Source: Elusimicrobiales bacterium
GTDB taxonomy: Bacteria > Elusimicrobiota > Elusimicrobia > Elusimicrobiales > UBA9959
Direction: 5' to 3'
Assembly: GCA_028713125.1 (NCBI GenBank)
Contig: JAQTOU010000006.1
Coordinates: forward strand, 1-64,000
Length of the DNA: 64,000 nt
The position numbers and the translations under genes are program-made. How positions within the stretch are numbered: the stretch's first letter is position 1; each line of letters begins with the position of its first letter. Positions 27,002-35,504 of the stretch are shown in pieces. A model generated the notes under the pieces. That model was not told where the DNA came from. It was given only the letters and a program-made list of their open reading frames with translations, and searched no databases.

Positions 27002-27766
27002 ATGAAAATAATCGCGAAAACGTTCACTCTCTTTACTTTCCTGGCGGCCGTAAGCCTGCCCGCCGCCGCCGGCCAGTCCAAGGTTCTCGATTCTCTGTCC
27101 GGCCAGAAAGCCGGCGCTGCTATCCCGCTCCCCGGCCCGGCCTACGGCCTGACCAGGGACGTCTTCCGGGAAGTGGACGCGTGCTCGATACTTAACGCGC
27201 AGTTCATCATTCAGCCCTTCATGAAAGACGCGCTGAGCATGCTCAAGCCCTGTCTCGCCGGGGTTTCCGACCTGACCGGCAAAGCAAAGATCTCCGTAGG
27301 GGCCGTTAAGAACGGCAAAGCTATAGAGATAACCGTTCTCGGGAGCAAGAACAAAGACGTAGCGGACCTTATAAAAGGCTCGCTCGCGAAGAGGAACGAC
27401 CAGGTCTTCGGCTATCCCGCTTCCGTAGTCGTGATAGCGGCCGAGCCTAAAACCTCCATCCTGCCCAGGGACGTTTTCACCGAAGTGGAAGCCTGCTCCA
27501 TCGTGGACGCCCAGTTCTTCATGCAGCCTTTCATGAAAGACGCGCTTAAGATGCTCAAGCCCTGCCTGGACGGGATCTCGAAGATCTCCGCCTACGCCCC
27601 TATTTCCGTAGCCGAAACAAAGAACGGCAAGGCGATAGAAATAACCGTCCTGGGGGAAAAGAACGATTATGCGAGGAGCCTGATAGACGCTTCCATCGCC
27701 AAAAGGGGCGGCCAGCTCTTCGGCTATCCCGCCGAAGTAGTGTTGAACGCGGGGGCGCCGCTCTAA
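27002..27766 (+). CDS. Secreted protein with an internal duplication
   Basis: A 254-residue exported protein (signal peptide about residues 1-24). Residues about 51-147 and 154-253 are two copies of one domain: each has RDVF.EV.ACSI..AQF, QPFMKDAL.MLKPCL, KNGKAIEITVLG and FGYPA.VV. Each repeat has two Cys (61 and 84; 165 and 188) that could form a disulphide after export. I do not recognise a family. ATG 27002 is chosen because it begins the signal peptide and follows AAAGGA. It is closed by its own promoter and terminator as a single-gene unit. Confidence 0.75.
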   Translation: MKIIAKTFTLFTFLAAVSLPAAAGQSKVLDSLSGQKAGAAIPLPGPAYGLTRDVFREVDACSILNAQFIIQPFMKDALSMLKPCLAGVSDLTGKAKISVGAVKNGKAIEITVLGSKNKDVADLIKGSLAKRNDQVFGYPASVVVIAAEPKTSILPRDVFTEVEACSIVDAQFFMQPFMKDALKMLKPCLDGISKISAYAPISVAETKNGKAIEITVLGEKNDYARSLIDASIAKRGGQLFGYPAEVVLNAGAPL

Positions 27767-27784
27767 AACTGCAGTTTTCTGTCA

Positions 27785-27817
27785 AGCGGCCCGCAGGGAT
27801 GCGGGCCGCTTTTTTTT
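27785..27817 (+). terminator. Rho-independent terminator
   Basis: Stem AGCGGCCCGC (27785-27794) / GCGGGCCGCT (27801-27810), loop AGGGAT, then eight T. Confidence 0.93.
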
Positions 27818-27843
27818 GCGCGAAGTTTTACTATAATCTAGCT

Positions 27844-28110
27844 ATGCATAACCGCATAAAGCGCCTTGAGGAACTGGTGAACGGCGCTTCAGAACTTATT
27901 GCGCAGCTCAAAGAAGAGAACAAGGTGCTGAAGCAGCAGGTGGAGCTGCTGGGCGCCGCCCGCAATAAGGCCGCCTCAAATACCGCCGCCGCCCGCGAAC
28001 TGGCCGAGTTCAAGGTCAAGGTGCGCCGCCGGCTGGAGCGCATCTGCGCGAAGATAGAAAAGGCCAACGACCTGCAGCCGGCCCTGTTCGAGGACGACGA
28101 TGCAGAATAA
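27844..28110 (+). CDS. Small coiled-coil protein upstream of zapA (ZapB-like)
   Basis: An 88-residue, almost fully helical protein with heptad-like Leu spacing (MHNRIKRLEELVNGASELIA, then KEENKVLKQQVELLGAA) and an acidic end FEDDDAE. Short coiled coils of this kind next to zapA are often cell-division (ZapB-like) proteins; this is inference from shape and position. TATAAT (27832-27837) lies 6 bases before the ATG, so the mRNA is probably leaderless. The last 11 bases overlap zapA. Confidence 0.65.
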   Translation: MHNRIKRLEELVNGASELIAQLKEENKVLKQQVELLGAARNKAASNTAAARELAEFKVKVRRRLERICAKIEKANDLQPALFEDDDAE

Positions 28111-28411
28111 CGAATTCGAAGCGAAGATAAAGAACCGCGTGATCAAGTTCCCGTCCGTGGACGGGATGTCCCAGCTCGAGATGAGCATGATAGTGGGCCA
28201 GGTCGAGGAAAAGATAAACAAGATAGAGGAGAAACTCAATATCGTGGATTCCTCGAAGCTCGCCATCCTGGCCGCCTACGATTTCGCTGTCGAGCTTTAC
28301 CACCTGAAGCAGCGATCCGAGACCAACCGCGAGGCCGACTCGAAGAAGGTTGAGGAGCTGGTGGAAAAGCTGGCGAAAACCCTCGAAAAAGAAATACACG
28401 GCGAGCAGTGA
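28100..28411 (+). CDS. zapA: Cell division protein ZapA
   Basis: A 103-residue ZapA-like protein, which cross-links FtsZ filaments at the division site. The N-terminal globular part has KIKNRVIKFPSVDGM and the C-terminal part is a long coiled coil (KLAILAAYDFAVELYHLKQR, typical LAALNIADEL-like helix). Length matches the family (about 100). It overlaps the preceding coiled-coil gene by 11 bases, supporting a joint function. Confidence 0.82.
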   Translation: MQNNEFEAKIKNRVIKFPSVDGMSQLEMSMIVGQVEEKINKIEEKLNIVDSSKLAILAAYDFAVELYHLKQRSETNREADSKKVEELVEKLAKTLEKEIHGEQ

Positions 28412-28438
28412 TTAAATTCCCGTTCCCCGGTCCCTAAA

Positions 28439-29770
28439 ATGCCTGAATCCCTTTTTGACGAAAAGCCTGCAGCGTCCGAGCCCGAGGGCGGGCCGGTATA
28501 TTCCCCGCTGGCGGCCAGGCTGGCCCCGAAGAACCTGGCTGATTTCTCCGGCCAGGAGCATATCCTGGGCGAGGGCAAACTGCTGCGCCGCGCTATAGAG
28601 TCTGATAATCTTAAATCGGCCGTTTTCTTCGGCCCGCCTGGGGCCGGCAAGACCGCCCTGGCCCGGTACATCGCTTCCCGCGCAAATGCAAAGACCTTCG
28701 ACCTGAACGCCGTGATGGCCGGGGTGGCCGACCTTAAAAAAATAATCGAGTTCTCCCGGGGGATGGGCAGCGGCCTGGCGCAGAACCAGCGCGTATTGCT
28801 GGTGCTCGACGAGATCCACCATTTCAACCGCACGCAGCAGGACGTGCTTCTTCCTTCCGTGGAAAAAGGCGAGATCATCCTTATCGGGATGACCACGGAG
28901 AATCCCTTCTTCTATATAAACCAGGCCCTGCTTTCCCGGTTCATAGTCGTGGAATTCAAGCAGCTGACCATTGAGCACCTTTCGACCATTTTCGACCGGG
29001 CCCTCACCGCCGAAGCCGGGCTGAAAGCCCTGAAGCCGGAAGTCACGCCGGAGGCGAAGCGCTATCTCGTAGAGAATTCTTCCGGAGACGCGCGCCGCCT
29101 TCTGAACGCCCTCGAGCTGGCCGTGATAACCACCAAGGCCGGCGCGGACGGCAAGCGCCTGATAGACGAGGCGGTGGCCAGGGAGTCGATACAGCGCCGG
29201 AGCCTGCGCTACGACCGCAGCTCCGACGAGCATTACGACCATATTTCCGCTTTCATAAAGAGCATGCGCGGCTCGGACCCGGACGCGGCCGTCTACTGGC
29301 TGGCCAAGATGCTCGAGGCCGGCGAGGACCCCCGCTTCGTCGCGCGGCGCATCCTTATCTGCGCTTCCGAGGACGTGGGCAACGCCAACCCGATGGCGCT
29401 GGTGATGGCCGAGAGCGCTTTTAGATCGGCCGAGGTCCTGGGCATGCCCGAGGCCCGCATAATATTGGCGCAGGCGGCTATCTATGTCGCCTGCTCCCCA
29501 AAGTCGAACGCTTCCTATCTGGCCGTGAACGAGGCGCAGGCCGAGGTAAACAGCGGTATCGAGCGCGCCGTGCCGATGCATCTGCGCGACGCTTCCAAGG
29601 ACGGGAAAGCGCTCGGCCACGGCAAAGGCTACAAATACCCGCACGATTTCGAGAACCATTATGTGAAGCAGGAATACATGCCGGACCCGAAGGTCTTCTA
29701 CCGGCCTGCGGAGCAGGGATTCGAAATAGAAATTTCAAAGCGCCTGAAGCGCCTCCGGGGCGAAAAATGA
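28439..29770 (+). CDS. rarA: Replication-associated recombination protein A (AAA+ ATPase)
   Basis: A 443-residue clamp-loader-like ATPase (RarA/MgsA) acting at stalled replication forks. Walker A is GPPGAGKT (residues 65-72), Walker B is LVLDEIHHF (near 120), sensor/Arg-finger text includes TTENPFFYINQALLSR, and the C-terminal tetramerisation region has CSPKSNASYLAVNEA. Length is typical (about 440). Its stop overlaps the xseA start by four bases (ATGA, 29767-29770). Confidence 0.95.
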   Translation: MPESLFDEKPAASEPEGGPVYSPLAARLAPKNLADFSGQEHILGEGKLLRRAIESDNLKSAVFFGPPGAGKTALARYIASRANAKTFDLNAVMAGVADLKKIIEFSRGMGSGLAQNQRVLLVLDEIHHFNRTQQDVLLPSVEKGEIILIGMTTENPFFYINQALLSRFIVVEFKQLTIEHLSTIFDRALTAEAGLKALKPEVTPEAKRYLVENSSGDARRLLNALELAVITTKAGADGKRLIDEAVARESIQRRSLRYDRSSDEHYDHISAFIKSMRGSDPDAAVYWLAKMLEAGEDPRFVARRILICASEDVGNANPMALVMAESAFRSAEVLGMPEARIILAQAAIYVACSPKSNASYLAVNEAQAEVNSGIERAVPMHLRDASKDGKALGHGKGYKYPHDFENHYVKQEYMPDPKVFYRPAEQGFEIEISKRLKRLRGEK

Positions 29771-31053
29771 CCGAGCCCAGGATCTATACCGTCAGCGAAC
29801 TCAGCCAGGGCATTAAATACCTGCTGGAATCCTCTTTCCGCGAAGTCTGGGTGGAGGGGGAGCTCTCCGGGCTGAAAGTCTCCTCGCTGGGACATACTTA
29901 TTTCGACCTGAAAGACGCGAATTCGAATATCTCCGGCGTGCTGTTCCGCGGCCACGCGGCTAATATGAAGTTCGACCTGCAGAACGGCCTTCTTGTGCGG
30001 GTGCGCGGGAATATCACCACCTACGACAAGCAGAGCAAGTACCAGCTGATGGCGAAGGAAGTGGTTCCCGCCGGCATAGGCCCGCTGCAGCTGGCCTTCG
30101 AGCAGCTTAAGAAAAAACTCCAGGCCGAGGGCTTTTTCGACCAGGCCCGCAAGCGCCCTATCCCCGCCCTGCCGCAGAAAATAGCGGTGGTCACTTCCCC
30201 CACGGGCGCGGCCATACGGGACATCCTTTCCATACTCAAGCGGCGCTACGCGAATATGCACATCATCATCGCGCCCGTGAAGGTGCAGGGGCAGGGCTCG
30301 AAGGAAGAGATAGCTCAGGCTATCAAAGACCTGAACGAGGGCTTTCCCGATATAGACGTGATGCTGGTCGGGCGCGGCGGCGGCTCGATGGAAGACCTCT
30401 GGGCTTTCAACGAGGAAATAGTCGCGCGGGCGATCTTCAATTCCAGGATCCCGGTTATCTCCTGCGTAGGACATGAGACCGATTTCACTATAGCGGACTT
30501 CGTGGCGGACATGCGCGCGCCCACGCCTTCGGCCGCGGCCGAGCTGGTGGTGAAAAGCAAGGTGGAACTGGCGGCGAATATCGCGGGGCTCGAGCGGCGG
30601 CTGCTGCAGAGCCTGCGCATCTATTACGAGAATTTGCAGGGCAAGTTCCGCAGGCTGGTTTCAAGCAGGCCGATGATGAACCCGCTGGTCCTGCTCGAGA
30701 GGCCAACGCGCAGGCTGGACGACGCGATAGAGGGCCTTTTCCTGGCCTCCGCCGATAAAGCGCGCCACGCCGCGGAAAAACTTAATTTGCAGTCGGAAAA
30801 GCTGAAGGCCCTGAGCCCTCTTTTCCCTCTTAAGAAAGGCTACGCCATCGTCAAGGACGCTAAAGGCAAAGCCGTTAAAACCGCGGCCGCCCTCGTCCCG
30901 GGGGACCGTCTTTCGCTTCAGTTCGCTGAAGGCAAGGCCGAGGCCGAAGTCCTGGGCGCCGGCGGCGGCGGCGCGGGGAGCAGCGCGGACAGGAAAAAGA
31001 ACAAGCCTGAAGCCAAAGGCGGGGCGGGGCCCCAACAGGAGACTTTATGGTAA
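29767..31053 (+). CDS. xseA: Exodeoxyribonuclease VII large subunit
   Basis: A 428-residue nuclease subunit. The N-terminal OB fold begins YTVSELSQGIKYLLESSF with VWVEGELSG; the catalytic region has VVTSPTGAAIRDIL, LVGRGGGSMEDLWAFNEE and SCVGHETDFTIADFVADMRA. A central coiled coil and a Gly/Ala/Lys-rich tail follow. With XseB it degrades single-stranded DNA in repair. It overlaps rarA by four bases and xseB by seven. Confidence 0.95.
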   Translation: MTEPRIYTVSELSQGIKYLLESSFREVWVEGELSGLKVSSLGHTYFDLKDANSNISGVLFRGHAANMKFDLQNGLLVRVRGNITTYDKQSKYQLMAKEVVPAGIGPLQLAFEQLKKKLQAEGFFDQARKRPIPALPQKIAVVTSPTGAAIRDILSILKRRYANMHIIIAPVKVQGQGSKEEIAQAIKDLNEGFPDIDVMLVGRGGGSMEDLWAFNEEIVARAIFNSRIPVISCVGHETDFTIADFVADMRAPTPSAAAELVVKSKVELAANIAGLERRLLQSLRIYYENLQGKFRRLVSSRPMMNPLVLLERPTRRLDDAIEGLFLASADKARHAAEKLNLQSEKLKALSPLFPLKKGYAIVKDAKGKAVKTAAALVPGDRLSLQFAEGKAEAEVLGAGGGGAGSSADRKKNKPEAKGGAGPQQETLW

Positions 31054-31295
31054 AGAAAGCAAATGCGGGCGGTTTCGAGGAAAAGCTGGAGAAGCTCGAG
31101 GAGATAGTGGCCAAGCTCGAGGACGAAAATACGCCTATCGAGGAATCGCTCTCCCTCTTCGAGGAAGGCGTGGTCATTTCAAAAGAGCTCTCGGTGAAGC
31201 TTGAAGAAGTGAAGCGCAAGATAGAAGTGCTCCGCAAGGACGCCGAGGGCAAACTTAAACTTGAAGCTTTCGAGGACGAAGAGAACGAGCAATAG
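31047..31295 (+). CDS. xseB: Exodeoxyribonuclease VII small subunit
   Basis: An 82-residue helical protein with FEEKLEKLEEIVAKLEDENT and SLSLFEEGVVISKELSVKLEE-like text (ESLSLFEEGVVISKEL), the hallmarks of XseB, which binds in several copies to XseA. Length is typical (about 75-80). It overlaps the xseA end by seven bases and ends the rarA-xseAB unit. Confidence 0.94.
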   Translation: MVKKANAGGFEEKLEKLEEIVAKLEDENTPIEESLSLFEEGVVISKELSVKLEEVKRKIEVLRKDAEGKLKLEAFEDEENEQ

Positions 31296-31346
31296 AGCCC
31301 GCCGGATGTGACTTTCGGGCTATATTGCATTTTACCGGAAATTTTG

Positions 31347-31381
31347 TAGTATGGGGTTGAGGGGGGGATAGTTCCTATCCC
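31347..31381 (+). promoter_or_regulatory. Promoter with overlapping palindrome
   Basis: In the 155-bp gap, TTTTGTAGTAT gives a -10 at 31347-31352, and a perfect palindrome GGGATAG-TTC-CTATCCC lies at 31365-31381, just after the expected start of transcription. This could be an operator or a 5' stem; no regulator is adjacent. Confidence 0.45.
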
Positions 31382-31450
31382 GCAATTAAAATAAGGCAAC
31401 GTTCCCGCGCTAAGAAGCGCGGCCGGCCGTTTGCCACACAAGGGGGAAGA

Positions 31451-32089
31451 ATGACTAAAAATACAATGAGCACAGTGAAGCATTTCTATGCGCAGGCCTA
31501 CGCGGATTACCTGAGAAGCGGGAACCTGGAGGACGCGACCAGGGAAGTGGCGGAGCAGATCTACTTCAACAGGGGCGACAGGCCCGGCACGCCGCAGGAT
31601 GACTGGCACGCGGCCGAGAGGATAACCAGCGAATGGCCCAAGACCATCACCGACGCCTCGGAGTCGCACCTGTTCGACAAGGCCATGGCGAAGACGCGGG
31701 TCTGGCTTAAGGAGATAGAGGAGGAACTGGGCTTCGATAATCCTAATGACGCCTACCGCGCGCTGCGGGCGGTGCTGCACGCCGTCAGGGACAGGCTGCC
31801 GGTGCGGGAGAGCACGGAGTTCGCCTCGCAGCTGCCTATGCTCATCACGGGGATGTACTATAACGGCTGGACCCCGATAGATAAGCCGGTCAAGCTGCGC
31901 ACGATGGACGAGTTCCTCGACCGGGTACAGGAGCAGCTGCCCAAGGGTATGGACCCGATGCGGATCACAGTGGGCATTATCCGGGTGATGGAGCGGCATG
32001 TGAGCAAGGGCGAGATGAAGGACGTGCGCAGGAATTTCCCGGAGAAGCTGAGCGAGCTGTGGGAGGAAGCGGCCCGCGGAACCCGCTAA
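31451..32089 (+). CDS. DUF2934-DUF2267 fusion protein
   Basis: A 212-residue soluble protein. Residues about 18-65 (REVAEQIYFNRGDRPGTPQD, DWHAAERI) resemble the short DUF2934 motif; residues about 75-205 (FDKAMAKTRVWLKEIEEELG, AYRALRAVLHAVRDRLP, FASQLPMLITGMYYNGW) match DUF2267. DUF2267 proteins are often found with stress or host-interaction genes, with no known activity. The start follows GGGGGAAGA. It has its own promoter and terminator. Confidence 0.75.
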   Translation: MTKNTMSTVKHFYAQAYADYLRSGNLEDATREVAEQIYFNRGDRPGTPQDDWHAAERITSEWPKTITDASESHLFDKAMAKTRVWLKEIEEELGFDNPNDAYRALRAVLHAVRDRLPVRESTEFASQLPMLITGMYYNGWTPIDKPVKLRTMDEFLDRVQEQLPKGMDPMRITVGIIRVMERHVSKGEMKDVRRNFPEKLSELWEEAARGTR

Positions 32090-32106
32090 AAAACCATGCG
32101 CGGCCG

Positions 32107-32138
32107 AAAAGGGACTCTTTATGGGAGAGTCCCTTTTT
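32107..32138 (+). terminator. Rho-independent terminator
   Basis: Stem AAAAGGGACTCT (32107-32118) / AGAGTCCCTTTT (32126-32137), seven-base loop, T-rich tail. Confidence 0.92.
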
Positions 32139-32168
32139 ATTTGGTTCTACCTGGTTCTGTACAGGGCC

Positions 32169-32296
32169 GGGCGACGCGGGGGCCGGAACGCAAAACACGT
32201 TCGGCCACACCGTGGCCTCACTCGGTATTCGCCCTCCGCGCTTACGCAAGCGTCGGGCTCAACGACGGTTTTGCTAACCCGGTCCCCGCGTCGCCC
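32169..32296. repeat. 128-bp inverted-repeat element upstream of tlyA
   Basis: Arms GGGCGACGCGGGGGCCGG (32169-32186) and its inverse copy at 32279-32296 match at 17 of 18 positions. The interior carries a GGCCAC/GTGGCC hairpin (32203-32217) and a GCTTACGCAAGC hairpin. There is no open reading frame of note. It may be a non-autonomous palindromic element or a structured RNA; it ends 42 bp before the tlyA -10. Confidence 0.75.
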
Positions 32297-32350
32297 TGAA
32301 GTCCCTACACGTATTCCAGAAGAACCTTTTAATTTTTGTAACATATTAGG

Positions 32351-33085
32351 ATGAAAACACGGCTGGATGTGGCTTGCGTCGGGAGGGGGCTTTTTGAAAG
32401 CCGGGAGAAGGCGCTGCGCGCTATTATGGCGGGGCTGGTGACCGTCAACGGGCGGCCGGCGGACAAGGCCGGCCAGCAGGTCAAAGAAGCCGACATCATA
32501 GAGCTGGCAAAAAGCGACTGTCCCTACGTGTCCCGGGGCGGGACCAAACTTAAGGGCGCGCTGGACGCTTTCAAGACGCCTGTCAAAGGCCGGATCTGCC
32601 TGGACGTGGGCGTGGCCACCGGCGGCTTCACCGATTGCTTTCTCCAGGAGGGGGCGCTCAAGGTTTACGCGGTGGACGTGGGCGAAGGCCAGATACACGA
32701 GAAAATAAAGACCGACCCTCGCGTCGTCTTCATGCCGGAGACCAATGCCCGCTTCCTCGGCCCTGAATTATTCCCGGAGAAGCCGGAGCTTTGCGCCATA
32801 GACGTCTCTTTTATTTCGCTGCGGCTGATCCTTGGCCCGGTTTTCAGCGTAATGGCGCCCGGGGGGGAAGTTATAGCGCTGGTGAAGCCGCAGTTCGAGC
32901 TCGCCCCCGGCGACCTGAAGCGCGGGATAGTTAAAACCGAAGAGCTGCGGCTTAAGGCAATGGAAAATATGAGGGCCTTCCTGAAAACGGCCCTGCCCGG
33001 AGTGGAAGAAAAAGGCCTCGTCGATTCGCCAATTAGGGGCGCCAAAGGTAATCTTGAGTTCCTCTGGCTGCTGAAGAAAAATTAA
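32351..33085 (+). CDS. tlyA: TlyA family rRNA 2'-O-methyltransferase
   Basis: A 244-residue protein with an N-terminal S4 RNA-binding domain (about residues 1-60; RLDVACVGRGLFESREKALR) and an FtsJ/RrmJ methyltransferase domain. Visible are YVSRGGTKLKGAL, CLDVGVATGGFTDC (SAM site), AIDVSFISLRLIL and VKPQFEL. TlyA methylates 16S and 23S rRNA in mycobacteria; some relatives were named haemolysins. TAACAT (32339-32344) ends 6 bases before the ATG, suggesting a leaderless mRNA. Confidence 0.93.
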   Translation: MKTRLDVACVGRGLFESREKALRAIMAGLVTVNGRPADKAGQQVKEADIIELAKSDCPYVSRGGTKLKGALDAFKTPVKGRICLDVGVATGGFTDCFLQEGALKVYAVDVGEGQIHEKIKTDPRVVFMPETNARFLGPELFPEKPELCAIDVSFISLRLILGPVFSVMAPGGEVIALVKPQFELAPGDLKRGIVKTEELRLKAMENMRAFLKTALPGVEEKGLVDSPIRGAKGNLEFLWLLKKN

Positions 33086-33089
33086 AGGC

Positions 33090-34799
33090 ATGGAAGAAAA
33101 CCAGGATTCTCTGAGCGGAAGAGTCTGGCTGTTCGCCGGGATCCTGCTGGCGCTGGGCGCGATAGCCATGCCCGTGCTGAACCCCGACCTGTACTGGCAC
33201 CTCTCGGCCGGTAAATATATCTTTCAGAACCTGCGTCTTCCGTCCGCGGATTTCCTTTCCTGGACGGAGAGCGGCGCGCCCTGGACCGATTTCGAATGGC
33301 TGGCGCAGATAATTTACTACGGCGTTTATTCCCTGGGCGGCAAAGCCGGCTTTTTCGCGCTTAAGCTGGCGGTGCTCGCAGCGACCTTCCCCGTATTCTA
33401 TTCCATCCTTTCCCTTAACGGGCTGAAGCGCGCCGCTTTTTTCGCATTGCCGGTCTGGGGGCTGGCGCTGATGGCCAACTCGGACCTTCGGCCCGAGAAT
33501 TTCAGCGTCCTGTTCTTCTCTCTCCTCCTCTGGCGGCTCGAGGCGGAGCGGATCTCCGGGCGGGGGTTTGCAGGACCTCGTTCCTATATCATGCTGGCGG
33601 CTTTTTTCGCCCTCTGGGCCAATTTGCACGCCGGTTTCGCTTACGGTCTGGCGCTGCTGGGAACTTACGCGGCCGGGAACCTGGCGAACCTGAGGCTGTG
33701 GCCCGCCGGGGGAGAAAAAAGCCCGGGCTGGCGACCTTCACTGGAAGTTCTGGCCGCCTTTGCCGGCACGCTGCTGAATCCCTGGGGTTTCAAACTGTAT
33801 TACATACTTCTGCAGCATGCGGCCCAGGCCGGCGACATGTCCCGCTACCTGGCTGAATGGGCCCCGCCTTCCCTTACTAATATATGGCATTGGCCTTTCA
33901 TGGTATTTTTGCTGGTCTCTTTTTCGCTTCTGCTGAGAAGGTTCCTGAAAGACCGCTCTCTCCCGCTTGCGCATTTGCTTGCCCTGGGCTGGCTGGCTTT
34001 CGAGGCCTCTCGCCATACGCGGCACATTGTTTTTTTCTCTATGGCGGCGGCCGTTTTTTCCTTTGACGCCGCCGCGCGCCTGTGGGAACCGGCCGCGCTG
34101 CGCCGCCGGGGGCGCTTTCTTTTCGGCCTGGCCCTGGTTTATCTCGCCCTGTTGGTCTGGCCGCGCTACTTCGCTTTCAAGATCAATCTGGGCGAGGAGG
34201 CCGCCGGAGCGGCCGCCTATCTTAAAGCCAATACGCCGGAGCTGGGCGGCCGGAAGCTTTACAACCCCTGGACCTGGGGCGGCTATCTTGGCTGGGCGCT
34301 GTACCCGGAATATAAAGTTTTTACCGACGGCAGATATCTATTCCATAAATACCTGGAGCCTGTGAGCGCGGCCATGGCCGACCAGGACACCTGGGAGAAG
34401 TTCGCCGCGGAACGCGGCTTCGAACTGGCTCTTTTCCGCCGGGATTACCGGCTGCTGCCTTTCGAACAGGTCAACAGGAAGGGGGAGAGACGTACGGTCC
34501 TAAGGCCCTCCTATTTGGTGTTCATGCCTGAAGAAAAATGGGCGCTGGTCTACTGGGACGCTTTCTCGGTCCTTTTCGCGCGCAGAGGAAGGCCCGTCCC
34601 CGCTGAATTTAAAATTATCCGCCCGGGCGACTTCGAAAGCGTAAAGCTCGCGCTTTGTTCTGGAGAGCTGTCGAAAAAGGAAGTTGACGCGGAGCTCGAG
34701 GTCTATTATCGCGCCGCCGCGGCGGCCCCGTCGAGAAAAGAGGCTGACGGCTTCAGGAGCTGGCTCGCGGGCTTTCCTGCCGCCTGTGCCGGAAGATAG
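33090..34799 (+). CDS. Polytopic membrane protein, GT-C glycosyltransferase-like
   Basis: A 569-residue integral membrane protein with about ten hydrophobic segments in residues 10-370 and a soluble C-terminal part. NPDLYWHLSAGKYIFQN and PSADFLSWTESGAPWTDFEW near the N-terminus resemble the acidic first loop of GT-C lipid-linked sugar transferases, with candidate catalytic Asp residues. KVFTDGRYLFHKYLE near 405 is another conserved-looking stretch. The sugar and acceptor are unknown. It follows tlyA by four bases. Confidence 0.6.
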   Translation: MEENQDSLSGRVWLFAGILLALGAIAMPVLNPDLYWHLSAGKYIFQNLRLPSADFLSWTESGAPWTDFEWLAQIIYYGVYSLGGKAGFFALKLAVLAATFPVFYSILSLNGLKRAAFFALPVWGLALMANSDLRPENFSVLFFSLLLWRLEAERISGRGFAGPRSYIMLAAFFALWANLHAGFAYGLALLGTYAAGNLANLRLWPAGGEKSPGWRPSLEVLAAFAGTLLNPWGFKLYYILLQHAAQAGDMSRYLAEWAPPSLTNIWHWPFMVFLLVSFSLLLRRFLKDRSLPLAHLLALGWLAFEASRHTRHIVFFSMAAAVFSFDAAARLWEPAALRRRGRFLFGLALVYLALLVWPRYFAFKINLGEEAAGAAAYLKANTPELGGRKLYNPWTWGGYLGWALYPEYKVFTDGRYLFHKYLEPVSAAMADQDTWEKFAAERGFELALFRRDYRLLPFEQVNRKGERRTVLRPSYLVFMPEEKWALVYWDAFSVLFARRGRPVPAEFKIIRPGDFESVKLALCSGELSKKEVDAELEVYYRAAAAAPSRKEADGFRSWLAGFPAACAGR

Positions 34800-34844
34800 A
34801 GGGTTTTATTGAAAGAGAGGGCGTTCGTCGCCTGTCCCGGCGGT

Positions 34845-35492
34845 TTACGGGGTGACGGATCGGAGCAGTCCGGAATTCAAAAGCGCCGACGGGGTGACTA
34901 TAGGCTCATCCATGTTAAGTCTCTTTCCGGCGGCGATATAGCGTTTGCGGATGAGTTCCTTCGCAAGCGGGCCGTCCAGCTTCAGGTCCGAGAATTTCTG
35001 CGGCGCGGAAAGAACGGGATGTCCGGGCAGGGCGCTGTTATACGCTTTCCACGCATATTCGCTGCAGTAGAACGCCGTATCCGACCATTCAAAATAAATA
35101 TCGTACTTCTTCCCCTGGTTGGCCAGCAGCCATTCCTTCAACAGGGCAAGCCCCTTTTTATCGGGACGCTTGCTCCAGGGTTTGAATCTTTTTACGAGAA
35201 AGTCCCGGCCGCGGCTTTTGTCCAGGAACTTCGACAGGGGGGTAAGGCTGGACTCAGCCGCCGTTTCCGCTACGAACCACGAGGAGTTGTTGAGTAGCGC
35301 GATCCCGACATGGGTCCAGCTCGACCCCATCACTTCTTCCAGCGCGGGCGACTGGGCGCTTTTGCTCCGGATAAAGACCAGGTCCCCTTCCTGCAGGCGG
35401 GAGGCGCCGCCGGGCCCGCCCGGCTCCAGGGCAAAGGCCCCGGGGGGAAGGAGCAGGAAGACGGCCGCGATAACCCGCTTTAAGTTTTTCAT
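34845..35492 (-). CDS. Secreted YiiX-like (permuted papain) cysteine hydrolase
   Basis: A 215-residue exported protein (signal peptide about residues 1-21). It shows the permuted NlpC/P60 layout: GDLVF start strand, catalytic His61 in SSWTHVGIAL, and catalytic Cys143 in FYCSEYAWKAY. Related YiiX/YebB enzymes act on amide or ester bonds in the envelope (lipids or peptidoglycan), substrate unknown. It is downstream of a second protein of the same fold with 12 bases between them, so the two are co-transcribed on the - strand. Confidence 0.78.
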   Translation of the reverse strand: MKNLKRVIAAVFLLLPPGAFALEPGGPGGASRLQEGDLVFIRSKSAQSPALEEVMGSSWTHVGIALLNNSSWFVAETAAESSLTPLSKFLDKSRGRDFLVKRFKPWSKRPDKKGLALLKEWLLANQGKKYDIYFEWSDTAFYCSEYAWKAYNSALPGHPVLSAPQKFSDLKLDGPLAKELIRKRYIAAGKRLNMDEPIVTPSALLNSGLLRSVTP

Positions 35493-35504
35493 GCGGGGCG
35501 GCGC

